DNA of 64,000 nt from Alphaproteobacteria bacterium (GTDB lineage: Bacteria; Pseudomonadota; Alphaproteobacteria; Rickettsiales; SXRF01): the NCBI GenBank assembly GCA_025360605.1, contig JANYBV010000022.1:1-64000 (forward strand), in the 5' to 3' direction. The notes beneath the pieces are model-generated. The model searched no databases. It saw only the letters and a program-made list of their open reading frames with translations, and had not been told where the DNA came from. Of the stretch, positions 33,828 through 42,707 are shown one piece after another; within the stretch, counting starts at the first letter, position 1, and every line of letters begins with the position of its first letter. The position numbers and the translations under genes are program-made.

Positions 33828-34766
33828 ATGATGCTAGGCCATCGCAGCAACGACGCTGTTATAACCATTTGCCAGAATAATGTCGCAAAGTCGATAGAAA
33901 TTACCGATGTCAATAAGGCTGGTGAAGACCTTCTGGGCTATTCTGCCAAAGAAATTAAGGGCAAGCCGTTGCTGCAAATCCTGCCGCCGCGTATCGCCGA
34001 TATGCTGAAAGAATACGTTGAATATGAATCCGATGCCAACAACGTGGGGCATGTCCTGTCGAAAGTTCAGAGTTTTAGCACGATTGGCCACGATGGTAAG
34101 GAATATGGCTATCGCCTGAAGGTGGTGCGTACGGAGTCCAACGGCAGCAGCATCATATTCAACCTTGTGTTGCAGGATAAAACCGGCCTGCGCAAGAACG
34201 AAGCGTTGCGTAAAGCGATTCAGGACAATTTCAGGGGCCACGAAGTTATCGATACCGATACCGGCCTGCCAGACCGTTACTCACTAGGCAAAGATATCGA
34301 ATTAATGGGTTATTACAGCAACAAGGGTGATCTACGCTCCTGCTTTGCCATTATGCAGCTTGATCATTACGACGAATTGCTGTCGCAATATGGCCGCACC
34401 ACCTGCCAGAGCATCATAAAACATGTAGCCACCCTGTCGAGCAATACCTTGCGCCCTGATGACGTGGTCGGGCTTATCAACTATAAGCGCCTTGGTATTT
34501 TGCTACTGGATACGTCCATTGAATCCGCACGTATGGCGGTTAACCGTCTGCGCTGGCAGATTGCTGCTAATCCTTACGTTTTACCGGATAGAACCAATGT
34601 TGGCATGAGTGTCAGCATCAGCTTCAGCCGCATCGGCGGGCGTGTCAGTGATAAAACTGTGCTGGAATATTGTGAGAATACGCTGGAGTCCATGGGTGCA
34701 TCTGCTGTTAACGTACTGACCGAAGTGGATGATGCCGAGCGCTCCAAATCGGAAGATAAAAAATAA
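33828..34766 (+). CDS. PAS domain protein with degenerate GGDEF domain
   Basis: 312-residue cytoplasmic protein. A PAS domain (about 10-125) has ITDVNKAGEDLLGYSAKEIKGKPL. A GGDEF-like domain (about 145-300) starts with the characteristic DTDTGLPDRYSL and contains a LDHYDELLSQYG half, but the GGDEF active-site loop reads VVGLINYKRLGILL, so the catalytic residues are gone. It cannot be a diguanylate cyclase; it may be a c-di-GMP or GTP sensor or a signalling scaffold. No membrane segments. It is flanked by genes of opposite strand, so it is monocistronic. Confidence 0.72.
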   Translation: MMLGHRSNDAVITICQNNVAKSIEITDVNKAGEDLLGYSAKEIKGKPLLQILPPRIADMLKEYVEYESDANNVGHVLSKVQSFSTIGHDGKEYGYRLKVVRTESNGSSIIFNLVLQDKTGLRKNEALRKAIQDNFRGHEVIDTDTGLPDRYSLGKDIELMGYYSNKGDLRSCFAIMQLDHYDELLSQYGRTTCQSIIKHVATLSSNTLRPDDVVGLINYKRLGILLLDTSIESARMAVNRLRWQIAANPYVLPDRTNVGMSVSISFSRIGGRVSDKTVLEYCENTLESMGASAVNVLTEVDDAERSKSEDKK

Positions 34767-34773
34767 AGCGGCG

Positions 34774-35631
34774 CTAGATTCTTTTTCCCATTTTCCCAGC
34801 TAAATCCTGAATGAATTGCCATGCCACGCGACCCGAGCGGTTTCCGCGTGCGGCGGCCCATTGAAGCGCCTGCTGGTGTAACGCGGCCGGATCGGCAGCG
34901 AGGTGGTAGTGCCGGATGTAACTGTCAACGATCTCTAGGTAAGTCTGCTGGGTGCAACTATGGAAGCCAAGCCATAGGCCGAAACGGTCAGACAGCGATA
35001 TTTTTTCTTCTACCGCCTCGGAAGGGTTGATGGCGGTTGAACGCTCGTTTTCAATCATATCGCGTGGCATTAAATGGCGGCGGTTGGAGGTGGCGTAAAA
35101 CAACACGTGGTCGGGGCGGCCTTCGATGCCGCCTTCAAGCACGGCTTTCAGCGATTTATAGGTGCTGTCGCTCTCGTCAAACGAAAGGTCGTCGCAAAAC
35201 AGGATAAAGCGGCGTATCACCCACCCGCGCAGGAGATGCAGCAACTGCGGCATGGTTTTGATGTCTTCGCGGTGAATCTCCACCAGCACCAGACTGTTGG
35301 GAATCTGCTTGTTCACGTGGGCATGGATGGATTTCACCAGCGAGCTTTTACCCATGCCGCGTGCGCCCCAAAGCAAGGCGTTATTGGCGGAATAGCCCTT
35401 GGCAAACTGCAGGGTATTGGCCAGCAATGTATCGCTGACATCCTCCAGCCCGACCAGCAATTTCAGGTCAACCGAGTGAGGCTCCGGCACCGGAATCAGG
35501 TCCTTGGTTTCAGCATTCCATGTGTAGGCATTGGCACTTTTGATATCGATTTTGGCTTCAGGGGCAGGGCCAAGGCGTTCAATCGCCTGAGCGATGCGCT
35601 GAAAAATCCTGAGTTCGTCCTGAGTGGTCAT
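34774..35631 (-). CDS. DUF815 family AAA+ ATPase
   Basis: 285-residue predicted ATPase. Walker A is GARGMGKSSL after LLWGA, Walker B is FILFCDDLSF, and sensor-type ATSNRRHLMPRDM follows. The DUF815 trademarks SLSDRFGLWLGFH and GNRSGRVAWQFIQDL are present near the C terminus. Function is unknown; the family is widespread in proteobacteria. It starts 9 bases after the sulfotransferase gene. Confidence 0.9.
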   Translation of the reverse strand: MTTQDELRIFQRIAQAIERLGPAPEAKIDIKSANAYTWNAETKDLIPVPEPHSVDLKLLVGLEDVSDTLLANTLQFAKGYSANNALLWGARGMGKSSLVKSIHAHVNKQIPNSLVLVEIHREDIKTMPQLLHLLRGWVIRRFILFCDDLSFDESDSTYKSLKAVLEGGIEGRPDHVLFYATSNRRHLMPRDMIENERSTAINPSEAVEEKISLSDRFGLWLGFHSCTQQTYLEIVDSYIRHYHLAADPAALHQQALQWAAARGNRSGRVAWQFIQDLAGKMGKRI

Positions 35632-35640
35632 ATCGCGTAC

Positions 35641-36387
35641 TTATCCTTGTTGGGAAAAGGGAATAATGCCTGCCAGCCTATCGGCCAGACCCTGCTGTTC
35701 TGCGCTTAGGCTTAGCGTGTGGGCGGTGGGTTTGGAGCGGTAAAGCTTGGGGTCGATGAATGCGGTGATTTCTTTTTCGGTCGGTAGTGCCAAACGCCGC
35801 GCCCCGTAATCCACAAGTTGTTGGTAGAGATTATGGCAGGTTTGGGCGGGGTGTTTTAGCACGTCTTCGTGCCGGATGTGTATTCTGGGCAGATCGTGGG
35901 AATGACGGACGATACCGCGGGCATAGCGTTCCCAGAGCTGCAGGCCATTTTCGAGGGGAAAACCGTCCCGTTTCTGAAGCGATAGTGCTATTTCTACAGG
36001 ATCACGGTGTACAATAACGATGATCGGGACTTCCAGAAAACGCCGCCACAACGGTAAAAGCAGGCAAAGGCGCGGGTCTTTCAGCACCCACGGGCGGAAA
36101 GCATCCATTCCAAGGATAATTTTATTCATTGTTTTCAATTGGCTGTCATGTGCCATGGGTGGGGCGTTTATGTTCCAGCGGGCGAGGTCGTGCCATGAAC
36201 AACCTTGCGCCGCCAGAATGGATTCATTGAGCTTGAACACTTCGGGACGTTCCCAAAAACCTTTTGGATTATCGATGGTTATCTCGCCAACGCTGCTTTC
36301 GGGGCCAAAATAGGCCCCCATCATATTGATCAGGCGCGTCGTGATCGACGTGCCGGAGCGGTGCATCCCTAATACGATAATCTGCAT
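35641..36387 (-). CDS. Sulfotransferase family protein
   Basis: 248-residue predicted cytoplasmic sulfotransferase using PAPS. The 5'-phosphosulfate loop is LGMHRSGTSI at the extreme N terminus. The 3'-phosphate site IVHRDPVEIALSL lies in the middle, and VLKDPRLCLLLPLW precedes it. No signal peptide. The gene is divergent from the giant glycosyltransferase/hydroxylase gene with 109 bases between the starts, so the two may share control and act on the same glycan or protein. The acceptor is unknown. Confidence 0.85.
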   Translation of the reverse strand: MQIIVLGMHRSGTSITTRLINMMGAYFGPESSVGEITIDNPKGFWERPEVFKLNESILAAQGCSWHDLARWNINAPPMAHDSQLKTMNKIILGMDAFRPWVLKDPRLCLLLPLWRRFLEVPIIVIVHRDPVEIALSLQKRDGFPLENGLQLWERYARGIVRHSHDLPRIHIRHEDVLKHPAQTCHNLYQQLVDYGARRLALPTEKEITAFIDPKLYRSKPTAHTLSLSAEQQGLADRLAGIIPFSQQG

Positions 36388-36496
36388 AATCTGTGATTCG
36401 GCTATTTTTATTATTTATCAATAGTACTGTAATACCCTATAGTCCTCCTGTTAAACAACTGTAAACATAACGTGTTTTCTTACCAAGCTGCTCTCC

Positions 36497-39400
36497 ATGA
36501 CGAATGACTACACAGTATGGATCGTCTCTCCGCCGGAGCTGATATGGTCGCATGTCTTTGACGAGCTGGCGCTTGGCCTGCAATCGGCGTTCCGCTCGCT
36601 GGGTTATGGCGTGGAGATTGTTACGGATCCGAAAGCGATTGAAGGCGTGCCAATTGTGCTGGGTGCGAATTTATGCCCGATGTATCACATTGCGCTGCCT
36701 GACAATGCTATCATTTATAATTTCGAGCAGGTGCATCCTGCATCGAGCTGGTTTGATCTCGGCTATGGTTATATCGAATTACTGAAAAAATATCCGGTCT
36801 GGGATTTCAGTAAAGTAAATATTCAGGCGCTCAAGGCATTTGGTATTGAAGACGTGGTACATTGCGCGGTGGGATATGTACCGGAGCTGACACGCATCCG
36901 CCGATCGAAAGAAGATATCGACGTGGTGTTTGTGGGCGGCGGACATCCGCGCCGCCAAAAAATTCTCGACCTTATTGCCAAAAGCGGTGCAAGGCTGCAC
37001 ACGGTATATAAGGTGTTTGGCAAGGAACGCGACGACTGGATTGCGCGCGGTAAAATCCATCTCAACCTGCACAAGGAACCCGCCGGACTGTTCGAGATTG
37101 TCCGCGTGTCGTACCTGCTGGCAAATCGCTGTTTTGTTATTTCGGAAAACTGCACCGACACCGACATCACCGATGAATTTAAAGAAGGCGTGGTGTTCTG
37201 TGACTATGATCAGCTGGTCGAGCGCACACTGCATTATCTTGTCACCCCTAAAGAACGCAAGCGCATTGCCGAGGCGGGATTCGAACTTTTCCGTAAACGC
37301 TCGCAATCGGATTATCTGGCGCAGGCGCTGGAAGATCACCGTCGCACACAGGCATTAAAGCGCGAGGCGCTTAGCGCGACATACAGCAATAGCGGAAAAG
37401 CTGTGTTGCCCCTGCCACGTATTTTTGTAGCCATCGCCAGCTACCGCGATACCGAAATTCAACCCACCTTACAGGACCTGTTTTCAAAAGCTTCGTATCC
37501 AAGCCGCATCAATGTAGGTGTTTGTTTGCAGATTGATCCCGATGAAGATAAAGGCTGCACTATCCATCCGGATCTGCGCCCAGCGCAGGTGCGTGTTGCA
37601 CAGTTCCATTACAGCGAAAGCAAAGGAGCCAACTGGGCACGGGTGAAAGCGATCGAGCTGAAGCAGGATGAGGAGTATGTGCTGATGATCGACAGCCATA
37701 TGCGTTTTGCCCATGGTTGGGATGAGGCGATGTTGGAAATGCTGTCGCAATGCGTTGCAGAAAAGCCCGTCCTTTCGGGGTATGTGCCGGATTATAACCC
37801 GCCCAACCGGCTGATTCAGCATCAAGGCGTGTTGTTACGCACGCGCCTGCGCCGTCCCAAACATCCCTCTGACCCGCGCCTGATTCATATCAGCGGCGAG
37901 ATGGTGCCGTTGTCGGATGAACGTACGAAGACGCTGTATCCATCACCGTTTTGCATTGCGAACTTCATTTTTATGCGCTCGTCGGTGCTGGATGAGGTGC
38001 CGATTGACCCGCACATTCACTTCTGGGGTGATGAAATTAACTTTGCCGCTCGACTGTGGACGCATGGCTATGATATTTTCCAGCCCAACCGCATCATCAT
38101 TTACCATTACTGGGTGCGTAAGGAGCATTTCCACCTGCATGATTACCGTGAATATTTCACGGATGAAAATAAGCGCTCGCTGGCGCGGATCCGGCATCTT
38201 CTGGGATTAAAAAAAACCGATGATGCACAGGCGCTGGTGGATATTAAAAAATATGGCCTTGGCAATGCACGCTCACTGAAAGATTTATGGGCGTTTGCCG
38301 GAATAGACTGGAAAAAATACGACATCACCGCAGATGCGGAAGAGGGAATATGGAATATGACGGCGCGTGAGAAAGGACGTGGAAAACAATCGGCTGCGTC
38401 CGGCCAGTCACTGCAATTGTTTGCACCTGACCCGCCACCGACCATTTTTCGCATGGATAAACCAAGGATATTTGTCCAGATCGCCAGCTACCGCGACCCT
38501 GACTGTCAATTGACGGTTAAAGATTTGTTTGAAAAAGCTACCCATCCCGAGCGCATCACCGTGGGTATTTGCTGGCAGTTTATCCGCGAGGAAGACCAGA
38601 GCTGCTTTGTTGTTCCATATCCATACCCCGATCAGGTGCGCGTCCACGAGGTGGATGCAAGGCAAAGCAAGGGCGTATGCTGGGCGCGTGGGTTTACACA
38701 AAAGTTGTGGCAGGGGGAAGAATTTACCTTCCAGATCGATAGCCATATGCGGTTTGAGCAAGGCTGGGACGAGATGCTGCTGTCGATGTGGAAAGATTGC
38801 GGCAGCGAAAAAGCGGTGCTTACCTGTTATCCGCCTGCATTCACGCCGCCGGACAAGATGGAGGGTAAGTGGATTTTTGGCATGAGCGCCAAAGAATTTG
38901 ATGTATACGGTATTTTTCTGATGCTTGGTGCGCCTGCATTTGAGGTGGGGGTGAACGAACCTTCCCGCCCACTGCTCGGCGCATTTGCCAGCGCCAATAC
39001 GTTGTTTGGCCCATCCAGCATGATCAGGGATGTGCCTTATGATCCGGACCTCTATTTCTTTGGCGAGGAAATTTCAATGGCGGTGCGTTTATGGACGCAT
39101 GGCTACGATTTGTACCATCCCAACCGCCTGTTTATTTATCACGACTGGTACCGGTGGAAACGCCCTACACATTTTGGTGACAACAAGGAGTGGCAAAAAG
39201 CCAATGAGATTTCCTTCGGCCGCGTGAAACACCTGCTGAATATTGAACGCAGCAATGACCCTGTGGTTTTGCATAATCTTGACAAGTATGGGCTTGGAAA
39301 CGTCCGTACACTTGAGCAATATCAGGAGTATTCGGGAGTTGATTTCGCTCAAAGACAGATTCAGCCGCATTCCTATAAAGGAATTTTTTCGTTTGCGAAA

Positions 39401-42400
39401 GCAAGGCCTGAACTGACGCATGACATCATTGTTAATTTAACTCACACTACTAAAAACACAAAGAGCAGCCCTATGACCACACAGAGTGCAGGCAAAATGC
39501 CTAAAATATTTATCAATATCGCCAGCTACCGCGACCCCGAGTGTCAGTGGACGGTAAAGGATTTATTTGAGAAAGCCACATACCCTGACCGTATCAATGT
39601 GGGTATTTGCTGGCAGTTCGATCCGGCAGAGGACAAGCATTGCTTTGAAATCAGCACACGTCCCGAACAGGTGCGTATGCTGCCGGTGGATTGGCGTGAA
39701 GCTCAGGGCGTATGCTGGGCGCGTCATGAAACGCAGAAGCTGTGGGAGGGGGAAGAATACACCCTTATGACCGACAGCCATATGCGTTTTGTCCCCGGCT
39801 GGGATGAGCTGATGATTAAGGAGCTGGATGCCTGCGAATCCAGCAAGCCCGTGTTGTCATGTTCTCCGGTGCCTTATACTCCACCTAATAATCTGGGTAC
39901 GCGCATGTACCCCACCATCCGTCGTGTGAAGCCTTTTCAGCCAGATGGTAACATCCGTTGTCAGGGAGAAATGCTGGACCGTTCGCCTCCCAAGCCGCTG
40001 AAGGGTGCATTCCTTGTCGCTAATTTTATTTTTTCGCGTTCGGAAATCACGTCCGAAGTGCCTTATGATCCGTTCCTGTATTTCGATCAGGAAGAAATCA
40101 GCTATGCCGCGCGCGTCTACACCTATGGATGGGATGTGTTCAGTGCGAGAAACCAGTTCCTTTACCATTTTTACAATGATGCCAAAGTGCCCACCGGTTC
40201 GGTGAGGCCCTTGCACTGGCGCGATCTTCATAAGGAAAACGAACAGCATATCCGCTTTCTGCGTGAGCGCGGCCTTAAGCGCTTTAATCACCTGACCAAA
40301 TATAATGTTTCAACCGATCCGGAGGTAATCCAACAGCTCGATCTCTATGGATTTGGCCCTGTGCGTACACTGGAACAATATGAGCAGTTTTCAGGTGTCG
40401 ATTTCAAAAACAAGGTTGCAACAGAAAGGGCGCTACGCTGTCAATTCATCGAGAATTTACACCTGTACCGTGATCGTCCCATCCATGTGCCTGAGGTCGA
40501 TGACAATAAACCTAAAGCGGCTCAGGCCGCCGTTCCGGTTCAGCCTGTTATTCCGGCTCGGACGGTGGCTCCGGTGCAACTTACCAATAGTCTTGCTAAC
40601 GACCGGACGGTTCCGTTAATGCCAAAACCTGCTGCCGTTGTAACCCATGCACCTCTTGCCATAGCTAAAAATACAGAGAAAAATACTATCCTTCCCGCAT
40701 TTCCACAGATGCTGGAGGCGGGTGATTTTTTTCCGTTAATCGAACTGGATGATACCAGTAAAAAAGTGCGGGCTATTGAGGTTTTTGCCGGTAAATTATG
40801 CATAGTGACCTATTTGCCATCGGATCAGCCTGAATTTCTGGCAAAATTTTTCCATGAACAAGGGCAGCGAACAACGGCGGCAAGGATTCAGGATACATGG
40901 CAAATTTTTATCCTCGATGATACCGCCGAGAGGCTCATTGAATTGCGACAGAGAATGAATATAGCCTCCACGTTGCATGCAGATCCAAACCGTATCTTCG
41001 CGCGTGCTGCGGGCATCGCGCGCAGGGGTGAAAATTTTACACCGGTGGGGTTTGTGCTTAATACGAACCTCAAAATACTGCATCGCCATAGCAGCCATGA
41101 CCCATTGCAGCTATCGTCAGGTTTGGTGCATTATTGTGCTGTCGAAATGGAAAAAAGGAAAGAAAAAGATGCCAAAAGGCAAATCATTTCGCAGATGGCT
41201 CCTGCTTTAATCGTGCCGGATGTGCTGTCGCCTGAATTATGCGCCAAATGCCTCCACGCTTTTAACACCGGTAATACGTTTGACGGAACGGTTGGGGCGC
41301 TGGAAGGCAAAGCCTATCGCGCGGATATTAAAGTTCGCACCGACTATGTGGTTCACGGTGAATTACTGGCAGAACTTGATGATAAGCTATCGCGGAGCTT
41401 CTATCCCGAGATCAAAAAAATCTTTGGTTTTGAGGTGACTCACCGCGAACTTTTTAAAATTGGCATGTATTCGGGTGAAAAAAATGGCTTTTTTAAGCAG
41501 CACCGTGATAATTTTGATGCCCCGCTCGGTTATCGTCGCGTTGCGGCTACGATTCAGTTGAATGATGATTATGAAGGCGGCGGCTTACGCTTTCCTGAAT
41601 ATGATGACCATGTTTATCGTCCGTCAATGGGTGCGGCGATTGCGTTTTCTTGCTCTACTCTGCATGAGGCACGACCTGTTACCAAAGGCGCGCGTTATAT
41701 AGTGGTGGGATTCTTCCATGGCCAGCAAGATGAGGCTTTCCGTCATTATTTTGTTAAATCGAAGAACGGTCCGACCAACCAGAAAGATTTTAATCCGGTT
41801 TTAAGACGCTATCCTGACGTCCGCCAGAGTCGTGGATTCTATGAAAAATGGCAAAAGGAAAACGTCAGTTTTACCCCTGAAAACAAAGTGGCTGCGCCTT
41901 CGGAATCAGGACTTGTAACGCCAGCGAAAACATCATTGGGTGTAATGATCAAAACGGCAGGCGATCATCAGGCCAGAAAAATGATGGAAACAAGACAGGC
42001 CATCGTTATTGATGATTTTCTGCCTGAGAATGTCTATAAATCTATCAGTGATTATATGCTCACCGCAGACTATGAGCGCATCAATACCACCGGAAAATCG
42101 GTGCGTGCATGGCATGTCCATGACGGATTTCCTCTGCGAAGTACCGTAAACATGTTTTATAATGCCCACGGCAGTCATTCGCACAGTGGCGAGCATGTCT
42201 ACCCGACAAAGCTCCCGCTTGACCGGCTTATCGAACATATCATTGCTGCGCAGCCATCTATAGAACACATCGTTGGTAAGCAAAGCGTTGACTGGGAACA
42301 TTTTTCAGCTACCGGATGGATGTATCCGCATGGCACCGCCCTTTCAATGCATGACGATGGTTCAGGGGTTTATACGGGGGCGTATGTCTATTTCCTGAAC

Positions 42401-42700
42401 CCCATCTGGCGGCCACATTGGGGAGGGTTACTGGTAGTGGCAGATGAAGAAGCTAACCGTAATGTTCATGAATACCGCAAGAATGTGGACCAGATTGACT
42501 ATTACAAGCGCAAATGGTTACATGCTAACCCTCTGGACGAAATGATGGTACAACATGGTTTCGGGCAGGTGATATTCCCTAAACGTAACCGTATCGTATT
42601 TATCGCTAATGATGCGTACCATATGGTAACGAGAGTAAACGAGCAGTCGGGCGATAATCTGCGGATGTCGCTGGCTGGATTTTTTAATAAAAAGAAATGA
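36497..42700 (+). CDS. Giant fusion: GT-B-like region, three GT60-like domains, redoxin-like domain, two 2OG-Fe(II) oxygenases
   Basis: 2067 residues without signal peptide or membrane segment. Residues 1-290: GT-B-like (CgeB-type) glycosyltransferase region with DVVFVGGGHPRR. Then three homologous GT60-type units at about 308-607, 657-952 and 1003-1305. Each has IASYRD near the start, the metal/nucleotide motif DSHMRF (Asp399, 748, 1093), an LWTHGYD-like late motif (YTYGWD in unit 3) and a closing YGLG-x2-R(S/T)L repeat. A Pro/Ala-rich linker leads to a redoxin-like domain (1405-1550) lacking the catalytic Cys. A prolyl-4-hydroxylase-like domain follows with His1669, Asp1671, His1723 and Arg1733. 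A second oxygenase has His1952, Asp1954, His2042 and Arg2056. GT60 enzymes put GlcNAc on hydroxyproline of eukaryotic Skp1; the target here is unknown. Confidence 0.85.
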   Translation: MTNDYTVWIVSPPELIWSHVFDELALGLQSAFRSLGYGVEIVTDPKAIEGVPIVLGANLCPMYHIALPDNAIIYNFEQVHPASSWFDLGYGYIELLKKYPVWDFSKVNIQALKAFGIEDVVHCAVGYVPELTRIRRSKEDIDVVFVGGGHPRRQKILDLIAKSGARLHTVYKVFGKERDDWIARGKIHLNLHKEPAGLFEIVRVSYLLANRCFVISENCTDTDITDEFKEGVVFCDYDQLVERTLHYLVTPKERKRIAEAGFELFRKRSQSDYLAQALEDHRRTQALKREALSATYSNSGKAVLPLPRIFVAIASYRDTEIQPTLQDLFSKASYPSRINVGVCLQIDPDEDKGCTIHPDLRPAQVRVAQFHYSESKGANWARVKAIELKQDEEYVLMIDSHMRFAHGWDEAMLEMLSQCVAEKPVLSGYVPDYNPPNRLIQHQGVLLRTRLRRPKHPSDPRLIHISGEMVPLSDERTKTLYPSPFCIANFIFMRSSVLDEVPIDPHIHFWGDEINFAARLWTHGYDIFQPNRIIIYHYWVRKEHFHLHDYREYFTDENKRSLARIRHLLGLKKTDDAQALVDIKKYGLGNARSLKDLWAFAGIDWKKYDITADAEEGIWNMTAREKGRGKQSAASGQSLQLFAPDPPPTIFRMDKPRIFVQIASYRDPDCQLTVKDLFEKATHPERITVGICWQFIREEDQSCFVVPYPYPDQVRVHEVDARQSKGVCWARGFTQKLWQGEEFTFQIDSHMRFEQGWDEMLLSMWKDCGSEKAVLTCYPPAFTPPDKMEGKWIFGMSAKEFDVYGIFLMLGAPAFEVGVNEPSRPLLGAFASANTLFGPSSMIRDVPYDPDLYFFGEEISMAVRLWTHGYDLYHPNRLFIYHDWYRWKRPTHFGDNKEWQKANEISFGRVKHLLNIERSNDPVVLHNLDKYGLGNVRTLEQYQEYSGVDFAQRQIQPHSYKGIFSFAKARPELTHDIIVNLTHTTKNTKSSPMTTQSAGKMPKIFINIASYRDPECQWTVKDLFEKATYPDRINVGICWQFDPAEDKHCFEISTRPEQVRMLPVDWREAQGVCWARHETQKLWEGEEYTLMTDSHMRFVPGWDELMIKELDACESSKPVLSCSPVPYTPPNNLGTRMYPTIRRVKPFQPDGNIRCQGEMLDRSPPKPLKGAFLVANFIFSRSEITSEVPYDPFLYFDQEEISYAARVYTYGWDVFSARNQFLYHFYNDAKVPTGSVRPLHWRDLHKENEQHIRFLRERGLKRFNHLTKYNVSTDPEVIQQLDLYGFGPVRTLEQYEQFSGVDFKNKVATERALRCQFIENLHLYRDRPIHVPEVDDNKPKAAQAAVPVQPVIPARTVAPVQLTNSLANDRTVPLMPKPAAVVTHAPLAIAKNTEKNTILPAFPQMLEAGDFFPLIELDDTSKKVRAIEVFAGKLCIVTYLPSDQPEFLAKFFHEQGQRTTAARIQDTWQIFILDDTAERLIELRQRMNIASTLHADPNRIFARAAGIARRGENFTPVGFVLNTNLKILHRHSSHDPLQLSSGLVHYCAVEMEKRKEKDAKRQIISQMAPALIVPDVLSPELCAKCLHAFNTGNTFDGTVGALEGKAYRADIKVRTDYVVHGELLAELDDKLSRSFYPEIKKIFGFEVTHRELFKIGMYSGEKNGFFKQHRDNFDAPLGYRRVAATIQLNDDYEGGGLRFPEYDDHVYRPSMGAAIAFSCSTLHEARPVTKGARYIVVGFFHGQQDEAFRHYFVKSKNGPTNQKDFNPVLRRYPDVRQSRGFYEKWQKENVSFTPENKVAAPSESGLVTPAKTSLGVMIKTAGDHQARKMMETRQAIVIDDFLPENVYKSISDYMLTADYERINTTGKSVRAWHVHDGFPLRSTVNMFYNAHGSHSHSGEHVYPTKLPLDRLIEHIIAAQPSIEHIVGKQSVDWEHFSATGWMYPHGTALSMHDDGSGVYTGAYVYFLNPIWRPHWGGLLVVADEEANRNVHEYRKNVDQIDYYKRKWLHANPLDEMMVQHGFGQVIFPKRNRIVFIANDAYHMVTRVNEQSGDNLRMSLAGFFNKKK

Positions 42701-42707
42701 GTACCCG

